NCBI GenBank assembly: GCA_012514535.1
Contig: JAAZAA010000096.1
Span: 1 to 54,114, forward strand
Direction of reading: 5' to 3'
DNA: 54,114 nucleotides
Source of the DNA: Myxococcales bacterium
GTDB lineage: Bacteria; Myxococcota_A; Polyangia; Polyangiales; Polyangiaceae
The stretch's first letter is position 1. Every line of letters starts with the position of its first letter. Below are positions 46,632-54,114 of this stretch, piece by piece. The notes beneath the pieces are model-generated. The model worked only from the letters and a program-made list of their open reading frames with translations, searched no databases and was not told where the DNA came from. The position numbers and the translations under genes are program-made.

Positions 46632-46733
46632 CGGAATGGGGGAGGGCGCGAAGCTTGCCTGACCCCGTCCCGTCCGTTAGCTTCAACGACCCCGGCGGCC
46701 TTGGCACGAAGGCTGCTTTCAAGAAGGACGACG

Positions 46734-46970
46734 ATGGCCCGCGTAACCGTAGAAGATTGTCTCGAGCAGGAAGAAAACCGCTTCGCCCTCGTGGTGCTCG
46801 CTGCTCAGCGCACCCGGCAGCTCATGAAGGGCATGCCCGCGCTCGTGGACTCGAAGAACAAGGCCGCGGTCATCGCCCTGCGTGAGATCGCGAAGGGCAA
46901 GGTGCACTGGCACCGCGACACCAACGAGGTCGTGCAGGAGTACGTGCAGGAGATGAACGCCCGCGTTTGA
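46734..46970 (+). CDS. rpoZ: RNA polymerase omega subunit
   Basis: Small accessory subunit that helps fold and assemble beta-prime. The 78-residue product begins [20 protein letters not shown], the usual omega opening (MARVTVEDC), and contains [11 protein letters not shown] and [15 protein letters not shown], conserved positions that contact beta-prime. The start ATG is preceded by aagaaggac; the upstream extension of the open frame is not supported. Its stop overlaps the TTG start of the methyltransferase gene. The gmk gene, often next to rpoZ, is not present. Confidence 0.95.
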   Translation: MARVTVEDCLEQEENRFALVVLAAQRTRQLMKGMPALVDSKNKAAVIALREIAKGKVHWHRDTNEVVQEYVQEMNARV

Positions 46971-47845
46971 CGGCGCGTTCTCCGCACCCTCCGGCCCGCA
47001 CCCGGCGCACGTCGCCCGGTGCGGCCGGCCCCTCCGCACCCCACCGGGGAGCCTCCGCGGGCGCCGCTGCGCCCGCCGTCCTCGATCTGTACGACGATCC
47101 CGGCTGGTACGACGCCACGTACCGGCGACGTCGTGCGGACGTCCGGTACTACGTGGAGCGCGCTCGCCAGTGCGGTGGGCCGGTCCTCGAGTACGGCGTG
47201 GGCTCCGGGCGCGTCGCGCTCCCCACGGTGCGCGCGGGTGTCTCCGTCGCGGGGGTCGACGCGAGCGCCCCGATGCTCGCCCTCCTCGAGGACAAACGTC
47301 GTCGCCTGCCGTCGAAGCGGGCGGCTCTGCTGCGCGCCGTGCGGGGCGACATGCGCGCGGTGCGCCTCCGCGAGCGTTTCCGGCTCGTGACGGCGCCCTT
47401 CAACGTGGTGCTGCACCTCGACTCACGTCGAGACATGGAGCGCTGGCTGGCCCGCGTCCGCGAGCATTTGTTGCCGGAGGGTGAGCTGGTCTTCGACGTC
47501 TCCGTCCCCCAGCCCCTCGACCTGGCGGCGGACCCGACGATCTGGGAGAAGGCGCGCAGCTTCCGTCACCCGGAGAGCGGACGGCTGACGGAGCTGGCCG
47601 AGCGCTTCGAGTACGATCCCATCCGTCAGGTGTTGCTCGTGGAGTCGGAGCTGCGCACCGAGGGGGCGCCCCGTCCGCTCCGCGTCCCGCTCATCCACCG
47701 CCAATGGTTCCCCCGGGAGCTCGAGGCGCTGCTCCACTACAACGGCTTCGTCGACATCCGCTTCACCGCTGATTTCACGGACCTCCCCCCCGACGACCAC
47801 GTCGACTCCCTCGTGATCTCCTGTCGCGTCGGCCCCCTCCGCTGA
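46967..47845 (+). CDS. SAM-dependent methyltransferase (class I)
   Basis: The 292-residue product has a disordered Pro/Ala/Arg-rich first 40 residues and then a Rossmann-like methyltransferase. Motif I is [14 protein letters not shown] (about residues 73-86), followed by an acidic loop in [13 protein letters not shown], the Asp in RGDMRAVRL, and [17 protein letters not shown] with [14 protein letters not shown] as motifs post-II/III. The sequence fits the Methyltransf_25 type acting on small molecules or proteins; the substrate is unknown. The TTG start overlaps the rpoZ stop (TTGA), so it is expressed with omega. A later start that removes part of the low-complexity N-terminus cannot be excluded. 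Confidence 0.8.
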   Translation: MTARSPHPPARTRRTSPGAAGPSAPHRGASAGAAAPAVLDLYDDPGWYDATYRRRRADVRYYVERARQCGGPVLEYGVGSGRVALPTVRAGVSVAGVDASAPMLALLEDKRRRLPSKRAALLRAVRGDMRAVRLRERFRLVTAPFNVVLHLDSRRDMERWLARVREHLLPEGELVFDVSVPQPLDLAADPTIWEKARSFRHPESGRLTELAERFEYDPIRQVLLVESELRTEGAPRPLRVPLIHRQWFPRELEALLHYNGFVDIRFTADFTDLPPDDHVDSLVISCRVGPLR

Positions 47846-48007
47846 CCCTGTCGGCCTTGGCCCTCCCGGTGCGGGGCCCTGTCGGCGCTGGCCTCATCGG
47901 CGCTGGCCTCATCGGTGTTGGCCCCGTTTGGACGCGGCCCGGCGCGGCCGGGCGGACCGCGCGCGCGTGTTGCCGGCCGTCCTGGCCGTCATTAACTTCT
48001 GCGAGTC

Positions 48008-48922
48008 ATGGCGAGCGACTTCTACCAGGATCTCGGGGTGTCCCGTTCCGCGACGACGGACGAGATCCGCAAGGCGTACCGGAAGCTCGCCGCCCAGCTC
48101 CACCCGGACAAGAACCCAGGCGACAAGGCCACCGAAGATCGATTCAAGGCAGTCAACCGCGCCTACCACGTGTTGACCGACCCGGAGAAGCGCAAGCTCT
48201 ACGACGAGTTCGGCGAAGAGGCGCTCCGGGAGGGCTTCGACGCGGAGGCGGCGCGCGCGTACCGCCGCGGAGGCTTTGGTCGGGGTGCGAGCGTGGAGGA
48301 TCTGTTCGGCGGCGCCCCGGGCGGCTTCGGAGATCTGTTCGGTGATCTCTTCGGGGCGCGCAGCGCGCGGCGTCGCGGGGGTCCGCGCAAGGGGCCCGAC
48401 GCGGTCAGCGAGGTCGTGGTGGACTTCGCCTCCGCGGTGCGGGGCACGGAGCTGAAGCTCGCCCTGCAAAACGGCACCAAGGAAATCACGGTGCGCATCC
48501 CTCCGGGGGCGGCGGACGGAGACACGCTGCGCGTCCCGGGTCACGGCGGCGAGGGCATGTTCGGGGGCCCGAAGGGAGACCTCCTCCTCACGGTGCGCGT
48601 CCGACCGCACCCTTGCTTCGAACGGGATGGCCTCGATCTCTCCCTCGATCTGCCGATCACCGTGGCGGAGGCCTATTACGGCGGCAAGGTGCCGGTCCCC
48701 ACGCCGACGGGCACCGTCACCCTGACCGTGCCCAAGCACGCGCGGAGCGGTCAGATCGCGCGGCTCCGGGGCAAGGGTGTGGAGCGCCAGAACCAGGTGG
48801 GGGATCTGTACGTGCGCTTCTTGATCCAGCTCCCGACGGCGGAGTCTCCCGAGGTGGCGCGGGCCATCGATCAGCTCCAGGCCGCGAGCGACGAAGACGT
48901 GCGCGCCAAGATCCGCTTCTGA
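48008..48922 (+). CDS. DnaJ-like co-chaperone without zinc finger (CbpA type)
   Basis: Type II Hsp40. The J domain (residues 3-70) holds the essential HPD in AQLHPDKNPGDKAT and the family start DFYQDLGVSRSATTDEIRKA. A Gly/Phe-rich segment (about 85-120, with GGFGRGASVEDLFGG and FGDLFGDLFG) follows. Two beta-sandwich substrate-binding domains (about 135-285) include VRIPPGAADGDTLRVPG, GDLLLTVRVRPHPCFERDG and ITVAEAYYGGKVPVPTPTG. The four CxxCxGxG repeats of DnaJ are absent. It should stimulate a DnaK ATPase; dnaK and grpE are not nearby. 304 residues, normal for CbpA. Confidence 0.92.
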   Translation: MASDFYQDLGVSRSATTDEIRKAYRKLAAQLHPDKNPGDKATEDRFKAVNRAYHVLTDPEKRKLYDEFGEEALREGFDAEAARAYRRGGFGRGASVEDLFGGAPGGFGDLFGDLFGARSARRRGGPRKGPDAVSEVVVDFASAVRGTELKLALQNGTKEITVRIPPGAADGDTLRVPGHGGEGMFGGPKGDLLLTVRVRPHPCFERDGLDLSLDLPITVAEAYYGGKVPVPTPTGTVTLTVPKHARSGQIARLRGKGVERQNQVGDLYVRFLIQLPTAESPEVARAIDQLQAASDEDVRAKIRF

Positions 48923-48985
48923 GGCGGCCGCGTCTCCGCGCGTCTCTCTCCCCACGATCGCGTTCCCCGCGATCGCTTCTCGCGA

Positions 48986-50173
48986 TCACTCCCCCGCGCC
49001 GACCGACGCTGGTTGACCGTCCTCGGCCACGACCTGGGCCGAGCTCGCGCCCGGGCGGCTTTCACAGGGGCGCGGAGGCTCCGCGCGGACTTGCCCGGCG
49101 TCGTCGTAGCGATCGAGCTCCTGGGTGATGCGGCGCAGGATCGCCTGCTTCTCGTGGAACGGCATGAACGCGGACTTGAAGCCCGCGATGACCATGCTCT
49201 TGATGTCGCGGAAGGGCACCCCCATCGTCGTGTGCACCAGGTACAGCTCCTTGGAGACGGAGGTGTCCGTGATGAGCCGGTTGTCCGTGTTGATGGTCAC
49301 CCGGAGCCCGAGATCGAAGTAGAGCTTGAGGGGGTGGGTCGCGAGGCTCTGCACCGCCCCCGTCTGCACGTTGCTCGAGGGGCAGCACTCCAGGGGGATG
49401 CGGTGATCGTTGACGTAGTGGAGGAGGTCGCCGTTCTCCCGGAGGCGGCAGCCGTGCCCGATGCGGTGAGCGCCGCAGACGTGGATCGCCTGAGCCACCG
49501 ACTCGGGGCCGTAGGCCTCGCCCGCGTGGATCGTGCAGTTGATGTTGTTGTCTCGCACGAGCTGGAAGGCTTCCTTGTGGTGCTTGGGCGGGTTGTCCGC
49601 CTCGGCGCCCGCCAGATCGAAGCCCACGACGCCGCGCCCCTTGTAGGCCACGGCGAGCTCGGCCATCTCGTAGCTCGACTCGGGGGAGATGTTTCGGATG
49701 CCGCAGAGGATCACGTTCGACTTGATGCCGTGGGTCTCGCGGGCGCGGCGCAGGCCGTCCAGCACCGCCTCGACGACGGTGGTGAGCTTCAGGCCGTGCC
49801 GCGTGTGCAGCATCGGCGCGTACCGCACCTCCATGTAGCGGACGTTCTCGAGGTGCGCGTCCTCGGCGAGCTCGAAGGCGATGCGCTCGAGGGCTTCCTC
49901 CTCCTGCATGACCTGCAGGGTGAGCTCGAACCCCTTGAGGTAATCGACGAGGGAGCCGAAGTGGGTCCCCGCGCCGACGGCGGCGCGCACGTCTTCGGGG
50001 GTCTCGAGCCCGAGCTTCAGGCCCTGGGCGCGGGCGAGGTCCACGATCGTCTCTGGACGCAGGGAGCCGTCCAGGTGCACGTGGAGATCGGTCTTCGGGA
50101 GCTGGTGGAAGACCTCGAAGGGGACGTGCTGCGCCCCTTCGGCGGAGCGAAAGTGATTATTCTTCGGTACCAT
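48986..50173 (-). CDS. add: Adenosine deaminase family protein
   Basis: Hydrolytic deamination of adenosine/deoxyadenosine to (deoxy)inosine in purine salvage, zinc-dependent. Metal and substrate motifs are all visible in the 395 residues: TDLHVHLDGSLRPETI (zinc His pair), TIHAGEAYGPESV (His and catalytic Glu), HRIGHGCRL, and TINTDNRLITDTSVSKEL (Asp zinc ligand). The second acidic residue of the common NTDDP motif is Asn here, as in a bacterial subgroup that uses NTDNR, so a substrate difference is possible. The C-terminal 40 residues are a low-complexity tail beyond the barrel. Monocistronic by spacing; convergent with the DnaJ-like gene. Confidence 0.92.
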   Translation of the reverse strand: MVPKNNHFRSAEGAQHVPFEVFHQLPKTDLHVHLDGSLRPETIVDLARAQGLKLGLETPEDVRAAVGAGTHFGSLVDYLKGFELTLQVMQEEEALERIAFELAEDAHLENVRYMEVRYAPMLHTRHGLKLTTVVEAVLDGLRRARETHGIKSNVILCGIRNISPESSYEMAELAVAYKGRGVVGFDLAGAEADNPPKHHKEAFQLVRDNNINCTIHAGEAYGPESVAQAIHVCGAHRIGHGCRLRENGDLLHYVNDHRIPLECCPSSNVQTGAVQSLATHPLKLYFDLGLRVTINTDNRLITDTSVSKELYLVHTTMGVPFRDIKSMVIAGFKSAFMPFHEKQAILRRITQELDRYDDAGQVRAEPPRPCESRPGASSAQVVAEDGQPASVGAGE

Positions 50174-50294
50174 AGATACAAGTTAGCACAGCCGCCACCG
50201 CTGTCCCTTCGGCGCGTCTCCGCCCTGTTTCGAGGGCCGTTCCGCGAGGCTTGTTTCCGAGGCTGCATGCTGGCCCGTCGCTGGTCCCTGGCGC

Positions 50295-50362
50295 CGCTGG
50301 TTCCCTGGCACCGCTGGTTCCCTGGCACCGCTGGTTCCCTGGCACCGCTGGTTCCCTGGCAC
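50295..50362. repeat. Four perfect 17-bp tandem repeats
   Basis: cgctggttccctggcac is repeated four times head to tail without spacers, preceded by a degenerate copy (cgctggtccctggcgc). It lies in the gap between the adenosine deaminase start and the VKOR-DsbA stop. Confidence 0.9.
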
Positions 50363-50400
50363 CGCGACGGCCTCGTTCCCGGCGGGGAGCCGCTTTCGAG

Positions 50401-51768
50401 CTACTTCGACGAGCGGTCGAGGCGCGAGCGGGTGGTGCGGGCGCGTCGCTGCTGACGAGCCAGCTGCTCGGGATTCCGGGAGAGCTGGTTCCAGCCGATG
50501 CTCACGAGCGCGATCACGGCCACGAGGCAGGCCAGCACGTAGGCCCAGCCCGGCACGCCGAGCAGGTCGTCGCCCCGAGCCGCGCGATCGAGGGCGTCAC
50601 GGAAGACCTCGGTGCGCTCCGCGCCGAGGATCCGCTGTCCTCCGACGTAGGTGGTGGGGAGCCCCTCGAAGCCAGCCTCGCGCAGCAAGTCGATGTCTCC
50701 GGCGATGCGAGCGTCCGTCGCCGGATCCACGACGCAGGCGTCGAAGCGCCCGAGCTCGAGGCCCAAGCGCTCCGCGGCCGCACGGTTGGCGGCGCGAGAG
50801 AGGTCCTCGGCGGAGAACAGGTGATCGGCCATCGCCTCGCCGCGTCCCTGCTGCTCCGCGCACAGGGCGGCGCGAGCGGCCTCCTGGGCCCCGGCGTGCA
50901 TCGGCAGGGGGACGTGGCGGCGCTCGAAGTGGACGCCGTCGTACTCCCGGAGCAGCTCCGTGAGCCGACCGTGCAGGTCCCGGCAGTGGGGACACTGGAA
51001 GTCGGCGAACTCGATTACGTTGATCTTGCCCGGGACGTAGAGGTGCGCGATGGCGTCCGGCACGGAGGGCGACTGGCGCACCGTGGGCCAGAGCAGGGGA
51101 GCTCCCACCGCGAGCACTCCCAGCGCCGCCCAGACCCAGGGCTTCAGCCGGAACAGGAAGTGGCGCTCCGCGGCGATCAGGGGGTTCGGTGGGGTGTAGA
51201 CCCGGGAGTCTTCACGCCAGACGCCCCGGAGGCGCTGGGATTCGGCCATCAGCTGGTCCGAGTCGATGATGAACGTCTCGGTCAGCTCTTCCCGCGCGCT
51301 CTCCTCCCAGCCGTCCCCCCGGAGCCCGAGAGCGGCTCCGCCGATCACGAGCGCACACAGATCCACCACCACGCAGAAGGCGCAGACGTGGCCGATGACC
51401 AGGACCTGCAGGAAAATCAGGGCGAGCCCGCCGAGGGCCAGCAGCCCGGCGATGGGGATCGAGGCGCGCGCCCGGCGTTGGGCGTCGGGGATGAGGGAGG
51501 CCCCCAGAGCGGCCGAGAAGGCCGCGATGCCGAGCAGGGGCATGGGGATCGTGGGGAGCCCGGGCAGCTCGATGTAGCCGTAGCCGCTCGATCGCACGTG
51601 GGCGCAGCCCGTGCCCGCACCGCAAAAGGTGGGCTCGGGAGCGAGGTAGTCGGCCATCAAGGCGGCGCTCGTTGCCAAGGCGACGAGCGCGGCGAGCCGC
51701 AGCAGGAGAAGCCAGTGGGCGGGGCGCAAGGACACCGGTCGTATAGCCCCGCCACGTCGAGCTGTCAT
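50401..51768 (-). CDS. VKOR-DsbA fusion, membrane disulphide-forming protein
   Basis: One chain (455 residues from ATG 51768) combining a vitamin K epoxide reductase-like quinone reductase with a DsbA-like thioredoxin domain, able to form protein disulphides and pass electrons to quinone. The VKOR part (about residues 15-165) has four or five membrane helices, the loop pair Cys (TFCGAGTGCAHV) and the CXXC active site (GHVCAFCVVVDL). The thioredoxin part (about 245-420) has the CPHC active site (VIEFADFQCPHCRDLHG) and the cis-Pro segment GLPTTYVGG. A final membrane helix (GWAYVLACLVAVIALVSIGW) is followed by a basic end. It would replace DsbA/DsbB. Upstream extension of the open frame overlaps rnr and is rejected. 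Divergent from rnr. Confidence 0.9.
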   Translation of the reverse strand: MTARRGGAIRPVSLRPAHWLLLLRLAALVALATSAALMADYLAPEPTFCGAGTGCAHVRSSGYGYIELPGLPTIPMPLLGIAAFSAALGASLIPDAQRRARASIPIAGLLALGGLALIFLQVLVIGHVCAFCVVVDLCALVIGGAALGLRGDGWEESAREELTETFIIDSDQLMAESQRLRGVWREDSRVYTPPNPLIAAERHFLFRLKPWVWAALGVLAVGAPLLWPTVRQSPSVPDAIAHLYVPGKINVIEFADFQCPHCRDLHGRLTELLREYDGVHFERRHVPLPMHAGAQEAARAALCAEQQGRGEAMADHLFSAEDLSRAANRAAAERLGLELGRFDACVVDPATDARIAGDIDLLREAGFEGLPTTYVGGQRILGAERTEVFRDALDRAARGDDLLGVPGWAYVLACLVAVIALVSIGWNQLSRNPEQLARQQRRARTTRSRLDRSSK

Positions 51769-51860
51769 CCCGGTCCGGCAACTCGATTTCGCGAGGGCCC
51801 CGCGGCAGCGCCTGTCATTTCTCATCGGTTTGGGGGAGCATCCCGAGGAGAAAGAACTGC

Positions 51861-54114
51861 ATGACGCGACCACTCCCTTCGCGCGGCGATGTCGTCCGCT
51901 GTCTCTCCGACTCACCTCGCGCTCTGCACGCGCGTGAGGTGGCTACCCGGTGCGGGGTGCCGGAAGCGAAGTATTCGGATCTGCTCGAGCTGCTGGATCA
52001 GCTGACCTTCGACGGCGCCGTGCGACGCATGCCGGGCAACCGCTTCAAGGCGAAGCCGGAGGCCCTCGCCGCCGGCAGCTCCTGGGAGGGCATGCTGAGC
52101 GTCAACCCGCGAGGGTTCGGCTTCGTGACGGCGGCGGGTCAGGACGACGTCTACGTCGCCCCCGATGGGATCGGAGGCGCGCTGCACGGCGATCGGGTGC
52201 GCGTCTCCGTCATCAGCCGCTCGTCGCGGGGCGTGGAAGGCCGCATCGAGGAGATCGTCACCCGGCGCAGCACGCGCGTCGCCGGAGTGCTGCGGCGCAG
52301 CGGCAAGAGCTGCTGGCTCGAGCCCGACGATACCCGCTTGCGGGGCCCCATCGTGCTGCAGCGCCTGCGGGGCTCCGGGCACGCCGCGGGAGACGTGCGC
52401 GACGGGGTGGCGGCGATCGTGGACATCACGCGCTTCCCCCAGTTCCACGACGAGCTGCCGGAGGGGCGGCTCCTGGCGGTGCTCGGCGCCCCCGGTGACC
52501 CCAAGGTGGAGGTCGCCAAGATCCTGGTGCGGGAGCAGGTCGAGGAGGAGCACCCCGAGGAGGTCCTGGCGGAGGCGGAGCGGATGGCGGCGCGCCTGCG
52601 GCGCCTCAGCCTCGAGGGGCGCACCGATCTGCGGCACGTCCCCCTGCCGACGATCGACCCGGAGGACGCGCGGGATCACGACGACGCCCTGTGGGTCGAG
52701 CGCACCAAGGACGGCTACACGGCTTACGTCGCCATCGCGGACGTCGCCGAGTACGTGCAGGAGGGGGAGCCCCTCGACGTCGAGGCCCGGCGCCGCGGCT
52801 GCACCATCTATCTCCCCGATCGGGCCATCCCGATGCTGCCGTCGGCGCTCGCCGCCGATCTCTGCTCCCTGGTCCCCGAGCGCGATCGCTACTGCCTTTG
52901 CGTGATCGTGCAGCTCGATCGTCAGGCGCGCGTGCGGGATTTCGAGGTGGTCGAGGGGGTCATGCGCTCCGCCGCCATGCTCACCTATGGCGGCGTGGCT
53001 CGCGCCCTCGGCTTCGATCCCGAGTCTCCCCAGTCCGCTCAAGCGGAGGCCATGAAGGAGGATCTGCAGGTCCTCGACGAGCTCGCGCGCAAGCTGCGCA
53101 AGGCGCGCATGGATCGGGGCGCCCTCGATCTGGATCTCCCCGAGGCGCGGGTGCACGTCGACGAGAACACCGGCGCCCCCGTGTACGTGACGAGGCGCGC
53201 GGTCCGACCCGGCATGCGGCGCGCCTACTCCATGGTCGAGGAGCTGATGCTGCTCGCCAACGAGCTCGTCGCCCGCTGGCTCACCTCGCGCCGCGTCCCC
53301 GCCATCTATCGGGTCCACGGCACCCCCGACGAGCAGAAGCTCGAGCGCTTGGCGGAGGTCGGCGAGCAGCTCGGCGTGCGCATCGACGTGGACCGGCTGC
53401 TGCAGCCGAAGGGCCTCGCGAGATTCCTGAAGCGCCTCGAGGGTCACCCGAAGAAGCAGGTGATCGAGACCTTGCTCCTGCGCTCCCTGAAGCAGGCGGT
53501 GTACGACATCGTGAACATCGGCCACTTCGGGTTGGCCAGCGATCACTACCTGCACTTCACCTCGCCCATCCGGCGCTACCCGGACCTGCGCGTGCATCGC
53601 CAGGTGAAGGCGCTGCTCCGCGGCGCAAAGCCCGATCTCTCCAAGCAAGCCGTGGAGGACCTGCGCATGGCCGCCACGGAGTCGAGCGCGCGGGAGCGGG
53701 CCGCCATGGACGTGGAGCGGGAGGTGGTCGATCTGTATCGAGCCCTCTACATGCGCGATCACGTGGGGGAGACCTTCGAGGGGCGCGTGGCGGCGGTCAC
53801 CTCCGGCGGGCTCTACGTGACCCTGGACGAGCCCTTCGTCGACGTGCTCCTGCGCTACGAGGCGCTGGGGCCCGATCGCTACGAGGTGAGCGACGACGAG
53901 CTGAGCGCGGTCGGCGTGCGCTCCGGCGACAAGGTGACGCTCGGGGATCGCGTCCTCGTGGAGATCGAGGACGTCGCCATCCTGCGGCGGACCGTCTATG
54001 GGCGGCGCATCCCGCCGGAGCACATGGATGAGGGCGTGGAGGAGCAGCGGCCTCCTCGACGACGCGCGACGCGGCTTTCCCGAGAGGGCATCCACACCTC
54101 CGCCGCGAGCGCCG
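51861..54114 (+). CDS. rnr: Ribonuclease R (partial, runs past the right edge)
   Basis: Processive 3'-to-5' exoribonuclease of the RNB family that degrades structured RNA and takes part in rRNA and tmRNA quality control. ATG 51861 follows gaggagaaag. The N-terminal winged helix (residues about 8-65) is followed by cold-shock domains (SVNPRGFGFVTAAGQDDVYV). The catalytic RNB domain has PTIDPEDARDHDDALW (metal-binding Asp residues), and later LHFTSPIRRYPDLRVHRQV. The S1 domain begins near GETFEGRVAAVTSGGLYVTL. About 751 codons are present before the window ends, in a basic tail (RPPRRRATRLSREG), so only a short C-terminal piece is missing. The distinction from RNase II rests on the length and the tail. 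Confidence 0.95.
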   Translation, partial: MTRPLPSRGDVVRCLSDSPRALHAREVATRCGVPEAKYSDLLELLDQLTFDGAVRRMPGNRFKAKPEALAAGSSWEGMLSVNPRGFGFVTAAGQDDVYVAPDGIGGALHGDRVRVSVISRSSRGVEGRIEEIVTRRSTRVAGVLRRSGKSCWLEPDDTRLRGPIVLQRLRGSGHAAGDVRDGVAAIVDITRFPQFHDELPEGRLLAVLGAPGDPKVEVAKILVREQVEEEHPEEVLAEAERMAARLRRLSLEGRTDLRHVPLPTIDPEDARDHDDALWVERTKDGYTAYVAIADVAEYVQEGEPLDVEARRRGCTIYLPDRAIPMLPSALAADLCSLVPERDRYCLCVIVQLDRQARVRDFEVVEGVMRSAAMLTYGGVARALGFDPESPQSAQAEAMKEDLQVLDELARKLRKARMDRGALDLDLPEARVHVDENTGAPVYVTRRAVRPGMRRAYSMVEELMLLANELVARWLTSRRVPAIYRVHGTPDEQKLERLAEVGEQLGVRIDVDRLLQPKGLARFLKRLEGHPKKQVIETLLLRSLKQAVYDIVNIGHFGLASDHYLHFTSPIRRYPDLRVHRQVKALLRGAKPDLSKQAVEDLRMAATESSARERAAMDVEREVVDLYRALYMRDHVGETFEGRVAAVTSGGLYVTLDEPFVDVLLRYEALGPDRYEVSDDELSAVGVRSGDKVTLGDRVLVEIEDVAILRRTVYGRRIPPEHMDEGVEEQRPPRRRATRLSREGIHTSAASA

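Noticed and set aside
50295-50362. Possible CRISPR array
   Set aside because: The 17-bp units are directly adjacent with no spacers and there are no cas genes; it is a simple tandem repeat.

Overview
The window is GC-rich DNA (roughly 70% G+C by eye) densely packed with bacterial genes. It looks like a chromosomal segment of a myxobacterium or close relative (Myxococcota). The reasons are two Hanks-type Ser/Thr kinases with extracytoplasmic tails, PEGA and DUF2914-like domains, many lipoproteins, a lysine-rich TopA tail and a pgsB-pgsC-pgsW cluster. The genus cannot be named from the sequence alone. No phage, insertion sequence or CRISPR array is visible.

Layout. 1-4732 (minus): dnaN, recF and gyrB, read in that order, with gyrB running off the left edge. 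4733-5357: a candidate replication origin with an AT-rich palindromic island and a phased array of DnaA-box-like motifs; dnaA itself is not in the window. 5358-9652 (minus): a cytochrome c maturation operon (ccmF, a CcmI-like protein and a membrane-anchored carboxypeptidase-regulatory-like protein). 10045-10791: pyrH. 10890-13168: a parvulin-type lipoprotein overlapping a lysine 2,3-aminomutase-like radical SAM gene. 13566-14369: a DUF2914-like lipoprotein.

14651-20595 (plus): four overlapping genes, three tandem Cys-Gly lipoproteins predicted to be beta-propellers followed by an outer-membrane beta-barrel protein. This is the best candidate here for an undescribed envelope system. Next come a PEGA-tailed Ser/Thr kinase with a 15-C tract and a TonB-dependent receptor with an N-terminal TPR plus three PEGA repeats (20744-25672). 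25849-33579: tpx, pccB, a coiled-coil protein, a lipoprotein, an orphan ArsA-like ATPase and a second kinase. 33646-41785 (all minus): an aldehyde dehydrogenase; a frameshifted trypsin-like protease that continues into helical and outer-membrane-barrel regions; the poly-gamma-glutamate genes pgsB-pgsC-(30-aa ORF)-pgsW with no pgsA; a regulator with two LuxR-type HTH domains; and a small AT-richer ORF. 42291-42375: tRNA-Ser(UGA). 42675-54114: a Cys-rich acidic lipoprotein, topA, rpoZ, a methyltransferase, a zinc-finger-less DnaJ, adenosine deaminase, a VKOR-DsbA fusion and rnr, which runs off the right edge.

How the parts relate: the housekeeping genes (replication, UMP kinase, omega, TopA, RNase R) are interspersed with envelope-facing modules. 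Folding and redox functions (PpiC lipoprotein, Tpx, VKOR-DsbA, Ccm) would serve the many exported and Cys-rich proteins. Short GC-rich tandem repeats, each with a different unit, occupy several intergenic gaps. Coordinates, motifs and start choices were read by hand. Family assignments come from motif recognition and no database search was run.
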